Source of the DNA: an uncultured Oscillospiraceae bacterium
GTDB lineage: Bacteria; Bacillota; Clostridia; Oscillospirales; Ruminococcaceae
DNA length: 13,263 bases
Direction of reading: 5' to 3'
NCBI GenBank assembly: GCA_900552845.1
Contig: USBC01000037.1
Coordinates: 1 to 13,263, forward strand
The position numbers were made by a program, and so were the translations under genes. This document shows positions 7,767 to 13,263 of this stretch, piece after piece. The notes under the pieces are model-generated. The model was not told where the DNA came from. It ran no database searches and was given only the letters and a program-made list of their open reading frames with translations. Each line of letters begins with the position of its first letter. Position 1 is the stretch's first letter.

Positions 7767-7809
7767 GGCTTGTGAACTCTGCACATGCTGATCCTTTTTT
7801 GTCGTTACT

Positions 7810-7838
7810 ATTGTATTCTACTTCTCACAACTTGTCAA
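7810..7838 (-). promoter_or_regulatory. Sigma-A promoter of pflBA
   Basis: Minus strand: -35 TTGACA (7833-7838), 17-base spacer, -10 TACAAT (7810-7815). The predicted start near 7803 gives a leader of about 120 nt. The -35 lies inside the Rex-type operator. Confidence 0.88.
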
Positions 7839-7849
7839 TAGTTTAACAA
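7832..7849. promoter_or_regulatory. Probable Rex operator overlapping the pflB -35
   Basis: TTGTCAATAGTTTAACAA fits the established Rex pattern TTGTNAA-N4-TTNACAA in full, and the palindrome extends by one more base pair on each side (C7831-G7850). Rex is a repressor that leaves DNA when the NADH/NAD+ ratio is high. Binding here would cover the -35 of pflB, and pfl genes are known Rex targets in other Firmicutes. The rex gene itself is not in the window. Confidence 0.75.
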
Positions 7850-7940
7850 GACTTTATTCAGAAAATGTACAGTGTTTATTCCTTGCTGTCTATACTCTAC
7901 CATTTTAGTATAGTTATTGCAAGCGGAAATTTGACGAAAT

Positions 7941-7978
7941 AAGAAAAAACCGGCGGCATGTTTTTACACATACCGCCG
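7941..7978 (-). terminator. Intrinsic terminator of the kinase gene
   Basis: On the minus strand: stem CGGCGGTATG / CATGCCGCCG (10 bp with one G-T pair, 7951-7960 and 7969-7978), 8-base loop, then GTTTTTTCTT. It lies 60 bp after the kinase stop codon and insulates pflB. Confidence 0.85.
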
Positions 7979-8037
7979 AAAAATCCGGGCAGAACACCCC
8001 GCAGAGCATTACAAAAGAGGTATCCGATGGGGCATTT

Positions 8038-9003
8038 TCATTTATTGATAGGGGTGATGGGGGCGCGTGGTCGCTTCTGCTCCTGCACCAAGCGCCAGAC
8101 CAATTCGGGGCTGATGGCGGGATTGATGGTGGTACGCGCCTGCAGCGCCGCCAGCGCCGCGCCCATGGCAAAGTCGATGGTATCGCCCAGCCAGTAGTGC
8201 TGCGCCGCACTGTAAAGCAGCCCTGCCATAAAGCTATCGCCTGCACCGGTAGCATTCTCCACCTGCTGCAAGGGGCGGGTACGGCTCCATAGGCGCTGTC
8301 CCATGGCATCTGCATAATAGCACCCGCGAGAGCCTGCGCTGATAATGACGCGGCGCACGCCCTGCGCCAGAATTCCCTCCGCCGCACGGAAATAATCCGC
8401 TTCGCAGCGGATCGTACGTCCGGAGAGGATCTCCGCCTCCAGACGGTTCGGCTTAAGGGTATCAATGCCGCGCAGCACGGGACGCAGCCGGCGGGCATAG
8501 GCGGTGGAAACGGGGTCGGCAAAGACGGGGACTTTTTCGCCATAGGTGCGGATAATATAGCGCAGCGTTTCCTGCGGCAGGCAGCCGTCTACCACAATGG
8601 CGGCGGCAGCCGAGAGCTTGTCCCGCATCGGCTCCAGTCGTGCGGGGGTCAACTCCTGCAGGATCCGCATATCGCTGAGGGCGACAGCCATTTCGCCGTC
8701 GCTACGGTGAATGGAAACATAGGACGAGCTGTTTTTCCCCGACAGCGTTAGAAAGCTATCGGTGGCGATACCGCATTCCTCGCACCAGCAGCGGATTTTT
8801 TCGCCGTACATATCTTCACCCACCGTGGTAATGAGGCGGGTAGGCAGCCCCAGTCGGGCGGTATTCTCACAAACATTGCGGGTGACGCCACCCACCGAGA
8901 CCGTAAGGGTGCCGGGGTTGCTGTCCTCCATGACCAGCCTGTTGACGCTTTCGCCCATGATATCCACATTGGCTGCGCCGATACCGATGATCTCTTTTGG
9001 CAA
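8038..9003 (-). CDS. psuK: PfkB-family kinase, probable pseudouridine kinase
   Basis: Ribokinase-fold sugar or nucleoside kinase of 321 residues. Visible motifs are GAANVDIMG (9-17), DSNPGTLTVSVGGVTRN (27-43, with the glycine pair of PfkB signature 1), SSSYVSI near 92-98 in the substrate lid, FADPVSTAYARRLRPVL and TLKPNRLEAEILSG (161-195), and the signature-2 block ATGAGDSFMAGLL (251-263) with the catalytic base Asp256. The DSNPG...GGV-RN...TLKPNRLEAE-LSG combination matches what I know of E. coli PsuK, which phosphorylates pseudouridine. The partner lyase PsuG is not next to it, so another nucleoside or sugar substrate remains possible. The start is TTG at 9003, supported by AAGGAGGA at 9011-9018 seven nt upstream; no better start exists. 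It has its own promoter and terminator, so it is monocistronic. Confidence 0.85.
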   Translation of the reverse strand: MPKEIIGIGAANVDIMGESVNRLVMEDSNPGTLTVSVGGVTRNVCENTARLGLPTRLITTVGEDMYGEKIRCWCEECGIATDSFLTLSGKNSSSYVSIHRSDGEMAVALSDMRILQELTPARLEPMRDKLSAAAAIVVDGCLPQETLRYIIRTYGEKVPVFADPVSTAYARRLRPVLRGIDTLKPNRLEAEILSGRTIRCEADYFRAAEGILAQGVRRVIISAGSRGCYYADAMGQRLWSRTRPLQQVENATGAGDSFMAGLLYSAAQHYWLGDTIDFAMGAALAALQARTTINPAISPELVWRLVQEQKRPRAPITPINK

Positions 9004-9035
9004 GGCGGTATCCTCCTTCTGATTTACTGCCCTAT

Positions 9036-9063
9036 ATTATACACCAAAAGGAGGTTTTTTCAA
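9036..9063 (-). promoter_or_regulatory. Sigma-A promoter of the PfkB-family kinase gene
   Basis: Minus strand: -35 TTGAAA (9058-9063), 16-base spacer, -10 TATAAT (9036-9041). The predicted start near 9029 leaves a leader of about 25 nt with the AAGGAGGA ribosome binding site. Confidence 0.8.
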
Positions 9064-9114
9064 GGGGCGGTTTTCGTGGAATGAGAGATGGGGCTTGGAG
9101 GCGGAAAAGAGGTG

Positions 9115-9200
9115 AGGGGCGGCGCAGCCGCCGGACGAAGTCCGGCCCCCGCGGCGAAGCCGCGGGGGCGCGCCCGTAGGGCGCGCACTGCGCCGCCCCT
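9115..9200. repeat. GC-rich cloverleaf-like structured repeat, copy 2
   Basis: A perfect 13-bp closing stem (9115-9127 AGGGGCGGCGCAG with 9188-9200) encloses three perfect hairpins: 9130-9146 (7 bp, loop GAA), 9146-9168 (10 bp, loop GAA, possible eleventh pair) and 9168-9186 (8 bp, loop GTA). Adjacent stems abut or compete for a single base. The left arm can instead form a local hairpin, GGCGGC-GCA-GCCGCC (9118-9132), so two folds exclude each other. It begins 15 bp past the deacetylase stop codon and ends about 50 bp before the -35 of the kinase gene, so it may also end transcription, but there is no T-tract. The plan matches copy 1 at 4012-4089. Confidence 0.85.
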
Positions 9201-9214
9201 ACCCTGCCCCCTGC

Positions 9215-10081
9215 TCAATCCCAGAAATGGCGAAGCAACTCCTCGGCGGACTTCTGGCTGGTGCGGGTATATCGGGGAATGCGGACAAGGCAGGCAGGAT
9301 CGCGGGTGAGGCAGAAGGGCTTGCCCTCCACCCCAAGGGAAGCGGAAAAACCGAGCTGAGCCAAAAGCTCCTCGCTGTGGCGGCTGTAGGAGCCGAAGGG
9401 GTAGGTAAAGGTATCGGGGCGTCTGCCGGTCATCTCCTCAATGCGGTCCTGCGCCTTTTGCAGGTCGGCACCCACGGCGGCAAAATACTGCTCGGTGGTT
9501 TCATCTTTGCGCTGGGCGGCGCCGCGGCGGGGCTTGCCGGTCTTATGCAGATCGTAGGTATGGTTCTGTATCTCCACCAGACCGCTGGCGGTCATTTCGT
9601 TGATCATGTCCCATGTGATGTGGGAGTAGTTTTCCTTGTTTTCCTCCCGCTCACTGTATTTGTCGGTCTCCCCCACAATGATGGAGATCACGGCTTTCAT
9701 ATTGTATTTTTGCAGCAGCGGGTAGGCATTCAGATAATTATTATAGTAGCCGTCATCAAAGGTCAGCATCACCGGCTTTTCCGGCAGGGGCGTTCCCTCC
9801 TGCACATAGGCAAGAATATCGCTCATGGTAACCGCTGTGCAGCCCTGCTGCTGCAAATAAAGGAGATCCTGCTCCAGCGCCTGCGGAGTAATGACATAGT
9901 CCCCTGACTTTTTGGGGTCGGAATGCACCCCGTGGTACATCAGCACTGGCAGACGCACCTCCTGCGTAACCGAAAGGCCGTGCATCGCAGGAAGAATACG
10001 CCCGCTGCCCCACCACACCGCACTCATCAGCAGCACTGCTGCCAGCACCATTACCAAAAGTCGTTTCCACCACGTCATCAT
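9215..10081 (-). CDS. Membrane-anchored polysaccharide deacetylase (NodB/CE4 family)
   Basis: A metal-dependent carbohydrate esterase family 4 enzyme, expected outside the cell to remove N-acetyl groups from peptidoglycan or another amino-sugar polymer. From the ATG pair at 10081/10078 it has about 288 residues. A hydrophobic anchor or signal covers residues 5-24 (WKRLLVMVLAAVLLMSAVWW) with positive charge before it. The catalytic domain shows LMYHGV (48-52), motif 1 TFDDGY (107-112, catalytic Asp and metal Asp), motif 2 NHTYDLH (173-179, metal His) and motif 3 TYPFGSYS (226-233). The open frame reaches 10132, but GGGAGGG at 10086-10092 points to 10081 or 10078. It is divergent from the Dabb gene and may be monocistronic. 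The exact substrate cannot be told. Confidence 0.9.
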   Translation of the reverse strand: MMTWWKRLLVMVLAAVLLMSAVWWGSGRILPAMHGLSVTQEVRLPVLMYHGVHSDPKKSGDYVITPQALEQDLLYLQQQGCTAVTMSDILAYVQEGTPLPEKPVMLTFDDGYYNNYLNAYPLLQKYNMKAVISIIVGETDKYSEREENKENYSHITWDMINEMTASGLVEIQNHTYDLHKTGKPRRGAAQRKDETTEQYFAAVGADLQKAQDRIEEMTGRRPDTFTYPFGSYSRHSEELLAQLGFSASLGVEGKPFCLTRDPACLVRIPRYTRTSQKSAEELLRHFWD

Positions 10082-10132
10082 CTTGCCCTCCCTTTTCCGC
10101 AGACTTTCCCTGCTATTTGTATGCGGCAGCAC

Positions 10133-10162
10133 TTGACGGTATCACCACACGACGGTTATACT
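10133..10162 (+). promoter_or_regulatory. Promoter of the Dabb-domain gene
   Basis: -35 TTGACG (10133-10138), 18-base spacer, -10 TATACT (10157-10162); the predicted start near 10169 is about 20 nt before the gene. No clear matching promoter for the divergent deacetylase gene is visible. Confidence 0.65.
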
Positions 10163-10188
10163 GATAGCGGAAAGGAAGTGGAACCGAT

Positions 10189-10473
10189 ATGGTAAGACAC
10201 ATCGTATTGTACCGGCTGCGGGAGGATAACAAAGAGGAGAACGCCCGCCTGATGAAAGAGAAGCTGGAGGGCTTAAACGGCAAAATAGAGGGGCTGCACG
10301 GGCTGCGGATCGACCGAGACTGCAACGTCCATCAGTATGATGTATGCTTGACGGCGGATTTTGACGATTTGGCGGCGTTAAAAGCCTACAAAGCCCACCC
10401 GCTGCATGTAGCGGCATCGGACTTTGTGCATGAGGTAATGACCGAGCGCGCAGGTTTTGATTTTGAGGTATAA
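10189..10473 (+). CDS. Dabb (stress-responsive alpha/beta barrel) domain protein
   Basis: A small protein of 94 residues that consists of one Dabb domain (PF07876-like). It starts MVRHIVLYRLRE, the characteristic first strand with a conserved His. A charged helix with EENARLMKEKLEGLNGKI follows, then the GLHGLRIDRDCN loop and VCLTADFDDLAALKAYKAHP, and it ends with a HVAASDFVHEVM helix. The motif YKAHPLHV is typical of the family. Members form dimeric barrels and are found as enzymes or stress proteins; no reaction can be assigned here. A ribosome binding site AAAGGAAG lies about 10 nt before the ATG. It is followed 115 bp later by the XRE regulator gene on the same strand. Confidence 0.88.
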   Translation: MVRHIVLYRLREDNKEENARLMKEKLEGLNGKIEGLHGLRIDRDCNVHQYDVCLTADFDDLAALKAYKAHPLHVAASDFVHEVMTERAGFDFEV

Positions 10474-10483
10474 ACCCCCTTTT

Positions 10484-10498
10484 GCAACCGCCGGTTGC
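10484..10498 (+). terminator. Small inverted repeat after the Dabb gene, weak terminator candidate
   Basis: GCAACC-GCC-GGTTGC, a 6-bp stem that starts about 10 bp after the stop codon. T-rich sequence lies before it rather than after it on the plus strand, so it is at best a weak terminator or attenuator between the Dabb and XRE genes. Confidence 0.3.
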
Positions 10499-10588
10499 GG
10501 AAAATCCAACGAAGCGCGGTGGTCTGCCACTGCGTTTTCCGCTATGATAGGGACACAAGATAAGCCACTATCCCGAAAGGAGAAAAAC

Positions 10589-11158
10589 ATGACACTGGGA
10601 GAACGTATTGCATACTACCGTAAAAAAGCGGGTTATTCGCAGGAGGGGCTGGCAGAGCAGCTGAATGTCAGCCGGCAGGCCATCAGCAAATGGGAGACCG
10701 GCGAAGCCACCCCAGACGCAGAGCGGATCATTGCGCTGGCGGCGGTACTGGGTATTTCCACCGATACCCTGCTGCTGGGCAAGGAGGAACCGGAACGCCC
10801 TTACACGGAAGCGGAGACGGTTCGGCAGCCTGCCCCCATGCCGGAATGGCTGGACCATCTGCCGCGGCATATCGGGCGGCTGTTCCGGGAAAAGGGCTAT
10901 ATCGCCGGCTACATCGTGGCGGCGCAGGGACTGGGCGTCCTACTCGTTGGGTTGCTGGCACGCTTCGGCTTCGGTAGTATTCTTTCCATGCAGAACGGCG
11001 CGTGGGGCATGATGGGATCTGTGGGCAGCATGGGCAGCATGTCCGCCGCCTTCCGGTTCCCGATCATCTTTGCCAATATCCTCTGTGTCCTCGGCGGCAT
11101 CGTTATCATCGGTGGGGTGGCGCTGGCAATTATCTGGAAGCGGCGGGTGCAAAAATAA
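10589..11158 (+). CDS. XRE-family HTH regulator with C-terminal membrane segments
   Basis: 189 residues from the ATG at 10589, which has AAAGGAG at 10576-10582 six nt upstream; the open frame reaches further up but without support. The Cro/C1-type helix-turn-helix is residues 5-60, with SQEGLAEQLNVSRQAISKWE at 17-36 as the recognition unit and the usual TPDAERIIALAAVLGIS. A proline/acidic linker (65-95) leads to two hydrophobic segments, about 104-125 and 157-183, with a Met/Gly/Ser-rich loop between them (GSVGSMGSM). So it is a DNA-binding protein likely tethered to the membrane, a common Clostridial type with unknown signal. It is probably a separate unit with a -10-like TATGAT at 10543-10548, but no clear -35. 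The target genes are unknown. Confidence 0.88.
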   Translation: MTLGERIAYYRKKAGYSQEGLAEQLNVSRQAISKWETGEATPDAERIIALAAVLGISTDTLLLGKEEPERPYTEAETVRQPAPMPEWLDHLPRHIGRLFREKGYIAGYIVAAQGLGVLLVGLLARFGFGSILSMQNGAWGMMGSVGSMGSMSAAFRFPIIFANILCVLGGIVIIGGVALAIIWKRRVQK

Positions 11159-11176
11159 CTCTTAAATAAACCAACA

Positions 11177-11210
11177 AGCCGGGCAGCGGGAACGCTGTTC
11201 GGCTGTTTTA
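11177..11210 (+). terminator. Intrinsic terminator of the XRE regulator gene
   Basis: A 12-bp stem with two G-U pairs, AGCCGGGCAGCG / CGCTGTTCGGCT, with loop GGAA, followed by GTTTTA, 18 bp after the stop codon. Confidence 0.8.
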
Positions 11211-11242
11211 TGCCATTAAAAGTGCACCGATTGCGCCCCGAT

Positions 11243-11270
11243 TGAAAAAGACACCCTCCTTGCGGAGGGC
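11243..11270 (-). terminator. Intrinsic terminator of mreB
   Basis: Minus strand: CCCTCC-GCAA-GGAGGG with a further closing G-T pair, followed by TGTCTTTTTC, about 20 bp after the mreB stop codon. It sits back to back with the XRE terminator in the convergent region. Confidence 0.82.
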
Positions 11271-11289
11271 ATCCCAAATATCTTTATAC

Positions 11290-12312
11290 TTACCGGCTGG
11301 AATAGTTGGTGTAGCTGACAAAGCCGTCATACAGCTTACCCAGATATTCGAAGCTCTTGCCGGTACCGATGGCCACTGCCTCGATGGGGTTTTCGGCCAA
11401 ATGCACCCGGATGCGCACCCGGCTGGTAATGAGCTTATCCAGCCCATCCAGCATAGCGCCGCCGCCGGTCATCAGCAGACCGTTTTTCTCAATATCTGCA
11501 ACCAGCTCAGGCGGGGTTTGCTCCATCACCGACTGCAAGGCAGTAATGATCCGCTCCACCTCGATGCGCAGCGGCATCTCCAGCTCATAGCTGGAAAGGG
11601 TGATCTTCTGCGGCAGACCGGTCACAAGGTTGCGTCCCTTGACCTCGATAGTCTTTTCGGGTTGCCCCTCGGTCCAGACAGTTCCGATCTCCCGCTTAAC
11701 ACGGTCAGCGGTAGAGTCACCGATGAGGACATTGTAAGTGCTGCGGACATACCGCACAATGGCGGCGTTCATCTTGTTGCCCGCCATTTTTACCGAGCTT
11801 TTGCAGACAATTCCGTTAAGAGAAAGCACCGCAATATCGCTGGTGCCGCCGCCGATATCCAATACGACAATACCGCCGGGACGGGTAATATCCATTCCTG
11901 CGCCGATGGCTGCCGCAACCGGCTCCTCAATGAGGTAAACATTGCGCGCGCCGCTGGACATCACGGTATCTATAACGGAGCGGGACTCCACCTCGGTAAT
12001 CGCACTGGGTACGCAAACACAGACACGGGGCTTAAAGACCCTGCTGGGGTTCACCTTGGCAAAAAAATGCTTGAGCATCTGCTCGGTCACTTCATAATCG
12101 CTGATGACGCCGTCCTCCAAAGGGCGCACCACCCGAATGTCTGAGGCGGTCTTGCCCAGCATGGTATAGGCTTCATCGCCGACGGCAAGCACCTGCCCGT
12201 TGCGCTCGTCCATTGCCACAATGGACGGCTCCCTCAGCACAATGCCCTTTCCGGCTATATAAATCAGGGTCGTTGCGGTTCCCAGGTCAATTCCGATATC
12301 GTTTGCAAACAC
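11290..12312 (-). CDS. mreB: Rod shape-determining protein, MreB/Mbl family actin
   Basis: A bacterial actin that forms membrane-bound filaments guiding lateral wall synthesis. The protein is 340 residues, typical. The actin-fold ATP motifs are phosphate 1 DIGIDLGTATTLIY (5-18), phosphate 2 LDIGGGTSDIAVL (151-163) and the adenosine motif MTGGGAML (281-288). The connecting segment YLIEEPVAAAIGAGMDI (126-142) is strongly MreB-like. The start is GTG at 12312 with GAGGG at 12322-12326 nine nt upstream. It stands apart from mreC/mreD: the neighbours are comF upstream and a terminator downstream, so it could be an Mbl-like paralogue rather than the mreBCD copy. A strong own promoter lies upstream. 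Confidence 0.94.
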   Translation of the reverse strand: MFANDIGIDLGTATTLIYIAGKGIVLREPSIVAMDERNGQVLAVGDEAYTMLGKTASDIRVVRPLEDGVISDYEVTEQMLKHFFAKVNPSRVFKPRVCVCVPSAITEVESRSVIDTVMSSGARNVYLIEEPVAAAIGAGMDITRPGGIVVLDIGGGTSDIAVLSLNGIVCKSSVKMAGNKMNAAIVRYVRSTYNVLIGDSTADRVKREIGTVWTEGQPEKTIEVKGRNLVTGLPQKITLSSYELEMPLRIEVERIITALQSVMEQTPPELVADIEKNGLLMTGGGAMLDGLDKLITSRVRIRVHLAENPIEAVAIGTGKSFEYLGKLYDGFVSYTNYSSR

Positions 12313-12388
12313 CTTGTTATTCCCTCATTTCCCAGTGCGTTATTCCGGCTGTGATGATCTGCGGAAAAACGCGCAAATCTTTTCATTT

Positions 12389-12417
12389 ATCATATCATTT
12401 TGGCAGAGCATTGTCAA
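12389..12417 (-). promoter_or_regulatory. Sigma-A promoter of mreB
   Basis: Minus strand: -35 TTGACA (12412-12417), 17-base spacer, -10 TATGAT (12389-12394). The predicted start near 12382 gives a leader of about 70 nt. Between comF and this promoter I see no terminator, so some read-through from comF is possible. Confidence 0.88.
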
Positions 12418-12445
12418 AGCCGCCACCGCACATTTCGCAGTAAAT

Positions 12446-13141
12446 TCACAATTTCATTGCTTTCTTCTGCTCCGGCGGCTTGGGCGTGCGCAGCACCGCT
12501 GCGGCATATACCGCTTCGGCGCCCTGTCCGCACAGAAGAGCGGCACAGTTTTCTATGGTGGCGCCGGTGGTGATGATGTCATCGACCAGTAGAATTCTCT
12601 CGCCCTGCGGCAAAAGCACTTTCCCTGCACGATAGCTTTCCTGTGCCAGCGCCACCCTTGCGGCACGATTTGCCGATGCATGGGCAGTCGCTCTGCCGTC
12701 CCGCAGAACAACGCCCTTCCGAAGCGGCAGTCCCAGCTCCTTTGCCAGATATGCCGCCAACAACGCCGACTGGTTATACCCGCGGTGACGCTCCCGCGCC
12801 GGCGGCATCGGCACATAGGTCACGGCGGTAAGCCTTGGCAGGATCCCGCTTTGCCTTACCGCCGCAACCAGCAGCCCGCCAAAAACCGGCAGGCTTTCCC
12901 GCACGCCGTCGAACTTGAACTGCTCCATGCCGCGGCGAAGCACTCCCTCATACGGTGCGCACCACAACAGCTTCTCACAGTTGAATACATTATCTTCCGC
13001 AAAGCAGCCCGCCTCGGAAAGTCTTTCCCGGCAGATCGGGCACAGCTTCTCCTGCCAGCTGCACAGCTCTCCGCACAGTACACAGCGCGGCGGATACAAA
13101 AGGTCGGTCAAAATGTTCCGAAGGGTTACTCGCTCACTCAT
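12446..13141 (-). CDS. comF: ComF family protein (phosphoribosyltransferase-like, competence)
   Basis: 231 residues. The N-terminal zinc-ribbon has Cys20, Cys23, Cys34 and Cys37 (two CxxC pairs). PRERHRGYNQS-type signature: RHRGYNQS is at 118-125. The phosphoribosyltransferase PRPP-binding loop ILLVDDIITTGAT is at 183-195. ComF proteins are needed for late steps of DNA uptake in naturally competent bacteria such as B. subtilis, but are also common in species with no shown competence. The start ATG at 13141 overlaps the end of the RecD-like helicase gene by 8 bp, so the two are translationally coupled. mreB follows after 133 bp with its own promoter. Confidence 0.93.
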   Translation of the reverse strand: MSERVTLRNILTDLLYPPRCVLCGELCSWQEKLCPICRERLSEAGCFAEDNVFNCEKLLWCAPYEGVLRRGMEQFKFDGVRESLPVFGGLLVAAVRQSGILPRLTAVTYVPMPPARERHRGYNQSALLAAYLAKELGLPLRKGVVLRDGRATAHASANRAARVALAQESYRAGKVLLPQGERILLVDDIITTGATIENCAALLCGQGAEAVYAAAVLRTPKPPEQKKAMKL

Positions 13142-13263
13142 TGTACATCTCCCGCAGCATTTCCATTTGGTTGGTATAGCGCAGGGTACGGCGGTTATTC
13201 TGCACCATAGCGTATACCGTCTCCTTTTGTCCGGTCATGATCAACAGACGGCGGGCACGGGTA
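13134..13263 (-). CDS. 3' end of a RecD-like (RecD2/TraA type) helicase gene, partial
   Basis: Only the last 42 residues are inside the window: TRARRLLIMTGQKETVYAMV then NNRRTLRYTNQ and a short charged end. TRARRLLIMTG with a following NN(R) pattern matches the C-terminus of RecD2-type ATP-dependent helicases, where the conserved YTAVTRA block precedes it (just cut off here). recD2-comF adjacency is common in Clostridia, which supports the call. The stop codon (13134-13136) lies within comF, so the genes overlap by 8 bp. The main body lies to the right of the window. Confidence 0.7.
   Translation of the reverse strand, partial: TRARRLLIMTGQKETVYAMVQNNRRTLRYTNQMEMLREMYNE

Larger units (their letters stand above)
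7683..8037. other. Intergenic region between the kinase gene and pflB (355 bp)
   Basis: AT-rich compared with the genes around it. It contains the pflB leader (7683-7803), a probable promoter with an overlapping Rex-type operator, a weaker second Rex-like site, a 7-bp inverted repeat (7890-7913) and the terminator of the upstream kinase gene (7941-7978). I see no coding sequence or RNA gene in it. Confidence 0.8.

Noticed and set aside
9227..9907. 226-codon plus-strand open frame rich in Gly/Leu
   Set aside because: Antisense of the polysaccharide deacetylase gene; the CE4 motifs on the other strand are decisive.
11242..12144. 300-codon plus-strand open frame
   Set aside because: Antisense shadow of mreB; begins inside the mreB terminator and has no family features.

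Overview
The window looks like a piece of a moderately GC-rich, low-GC-lineage-type Firmicute, most likely a gut Clostridium relative of the Oscillospiraceae/Ruminococcaceae kind. The reasons are the HrcA/CIRCE heat-shock operon, a DnaK without the extra ATPase-domain segment of Gram-negative DnaKs, strong AGGAGG-type ribosome binding sites, frequent GTG/TTG starts, an anaerobic pyruvate formate-lyase pair with a Rex-type operator, and a recD-comF-mreB row. This placement is inference; no rRNA is present.

Layout from left to right. Positions 1-~330 hold the C-terminal part of a plus-strand cell-wall hydrolase or phage lysin with an SH3 domain. At about 322-345 it runs without any stop into the antisense of dnaK. 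DnaK in turn loses its last residues and stop there, so the contig start looks chimeric or rearranged. From ~331 to 3802 (minus strand) lies hrcA-grpE-dnaK behind one promoter and a perfect CIRCE operator; dnaJ is not visible. Positions 3803-4142 are a 340-bp intergenic region with a plus-strand extended -10 promoter, a 22-bp alternating pyrimidine-purine tract and a GC-rich cloverleaf-like repeat. It leads into a COG2426-type small membrane protein (4143-4613). A 46-bp perfect palindrome separates this gene from the convergent pflA and pflB genes (4711-7682).

The 355-bp region 7683-8037 carries the pflB promoter, an 18-bp Rex-like operator over its -35, a weaker second Rex-like site and the terminator of the next gene. 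A PfkB-family kinase closest in motifs to pseudouridine kinase (8038-9003) follows. Then come a second GC-rich cloverleaf element (9115-9200) and a membrane-anchored polysaccharide deacetylase (9215-10081). A plus-strand pair follows: a Dabb-domain protein (10189-10473) and a membrane-anchored XRE regulator (10589-11158). The right end is minus strand: mreB (11290-12312), comF (12446-13141) and the 3' end of a RecD-like helicase overlapping comF by 8 bp.

The genes form ordinary housekeeping modules: protein folding under HrcA control, anaerobic pyruvate cleavage under probable redox (NADH/NAD+) control, cell-wall and shape functions, and DNA uptake/repair. The least explained part is the pair of GC-rich elements at 4012-4089 and 9115-9200. 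Both have a 12-13 bp perfect closing stem around three perfect hairpins with three-base loops, five of six loops being of GNA type, while most of the arm sequences differ. That is the best candidate here for an uncharacterised repeat family.
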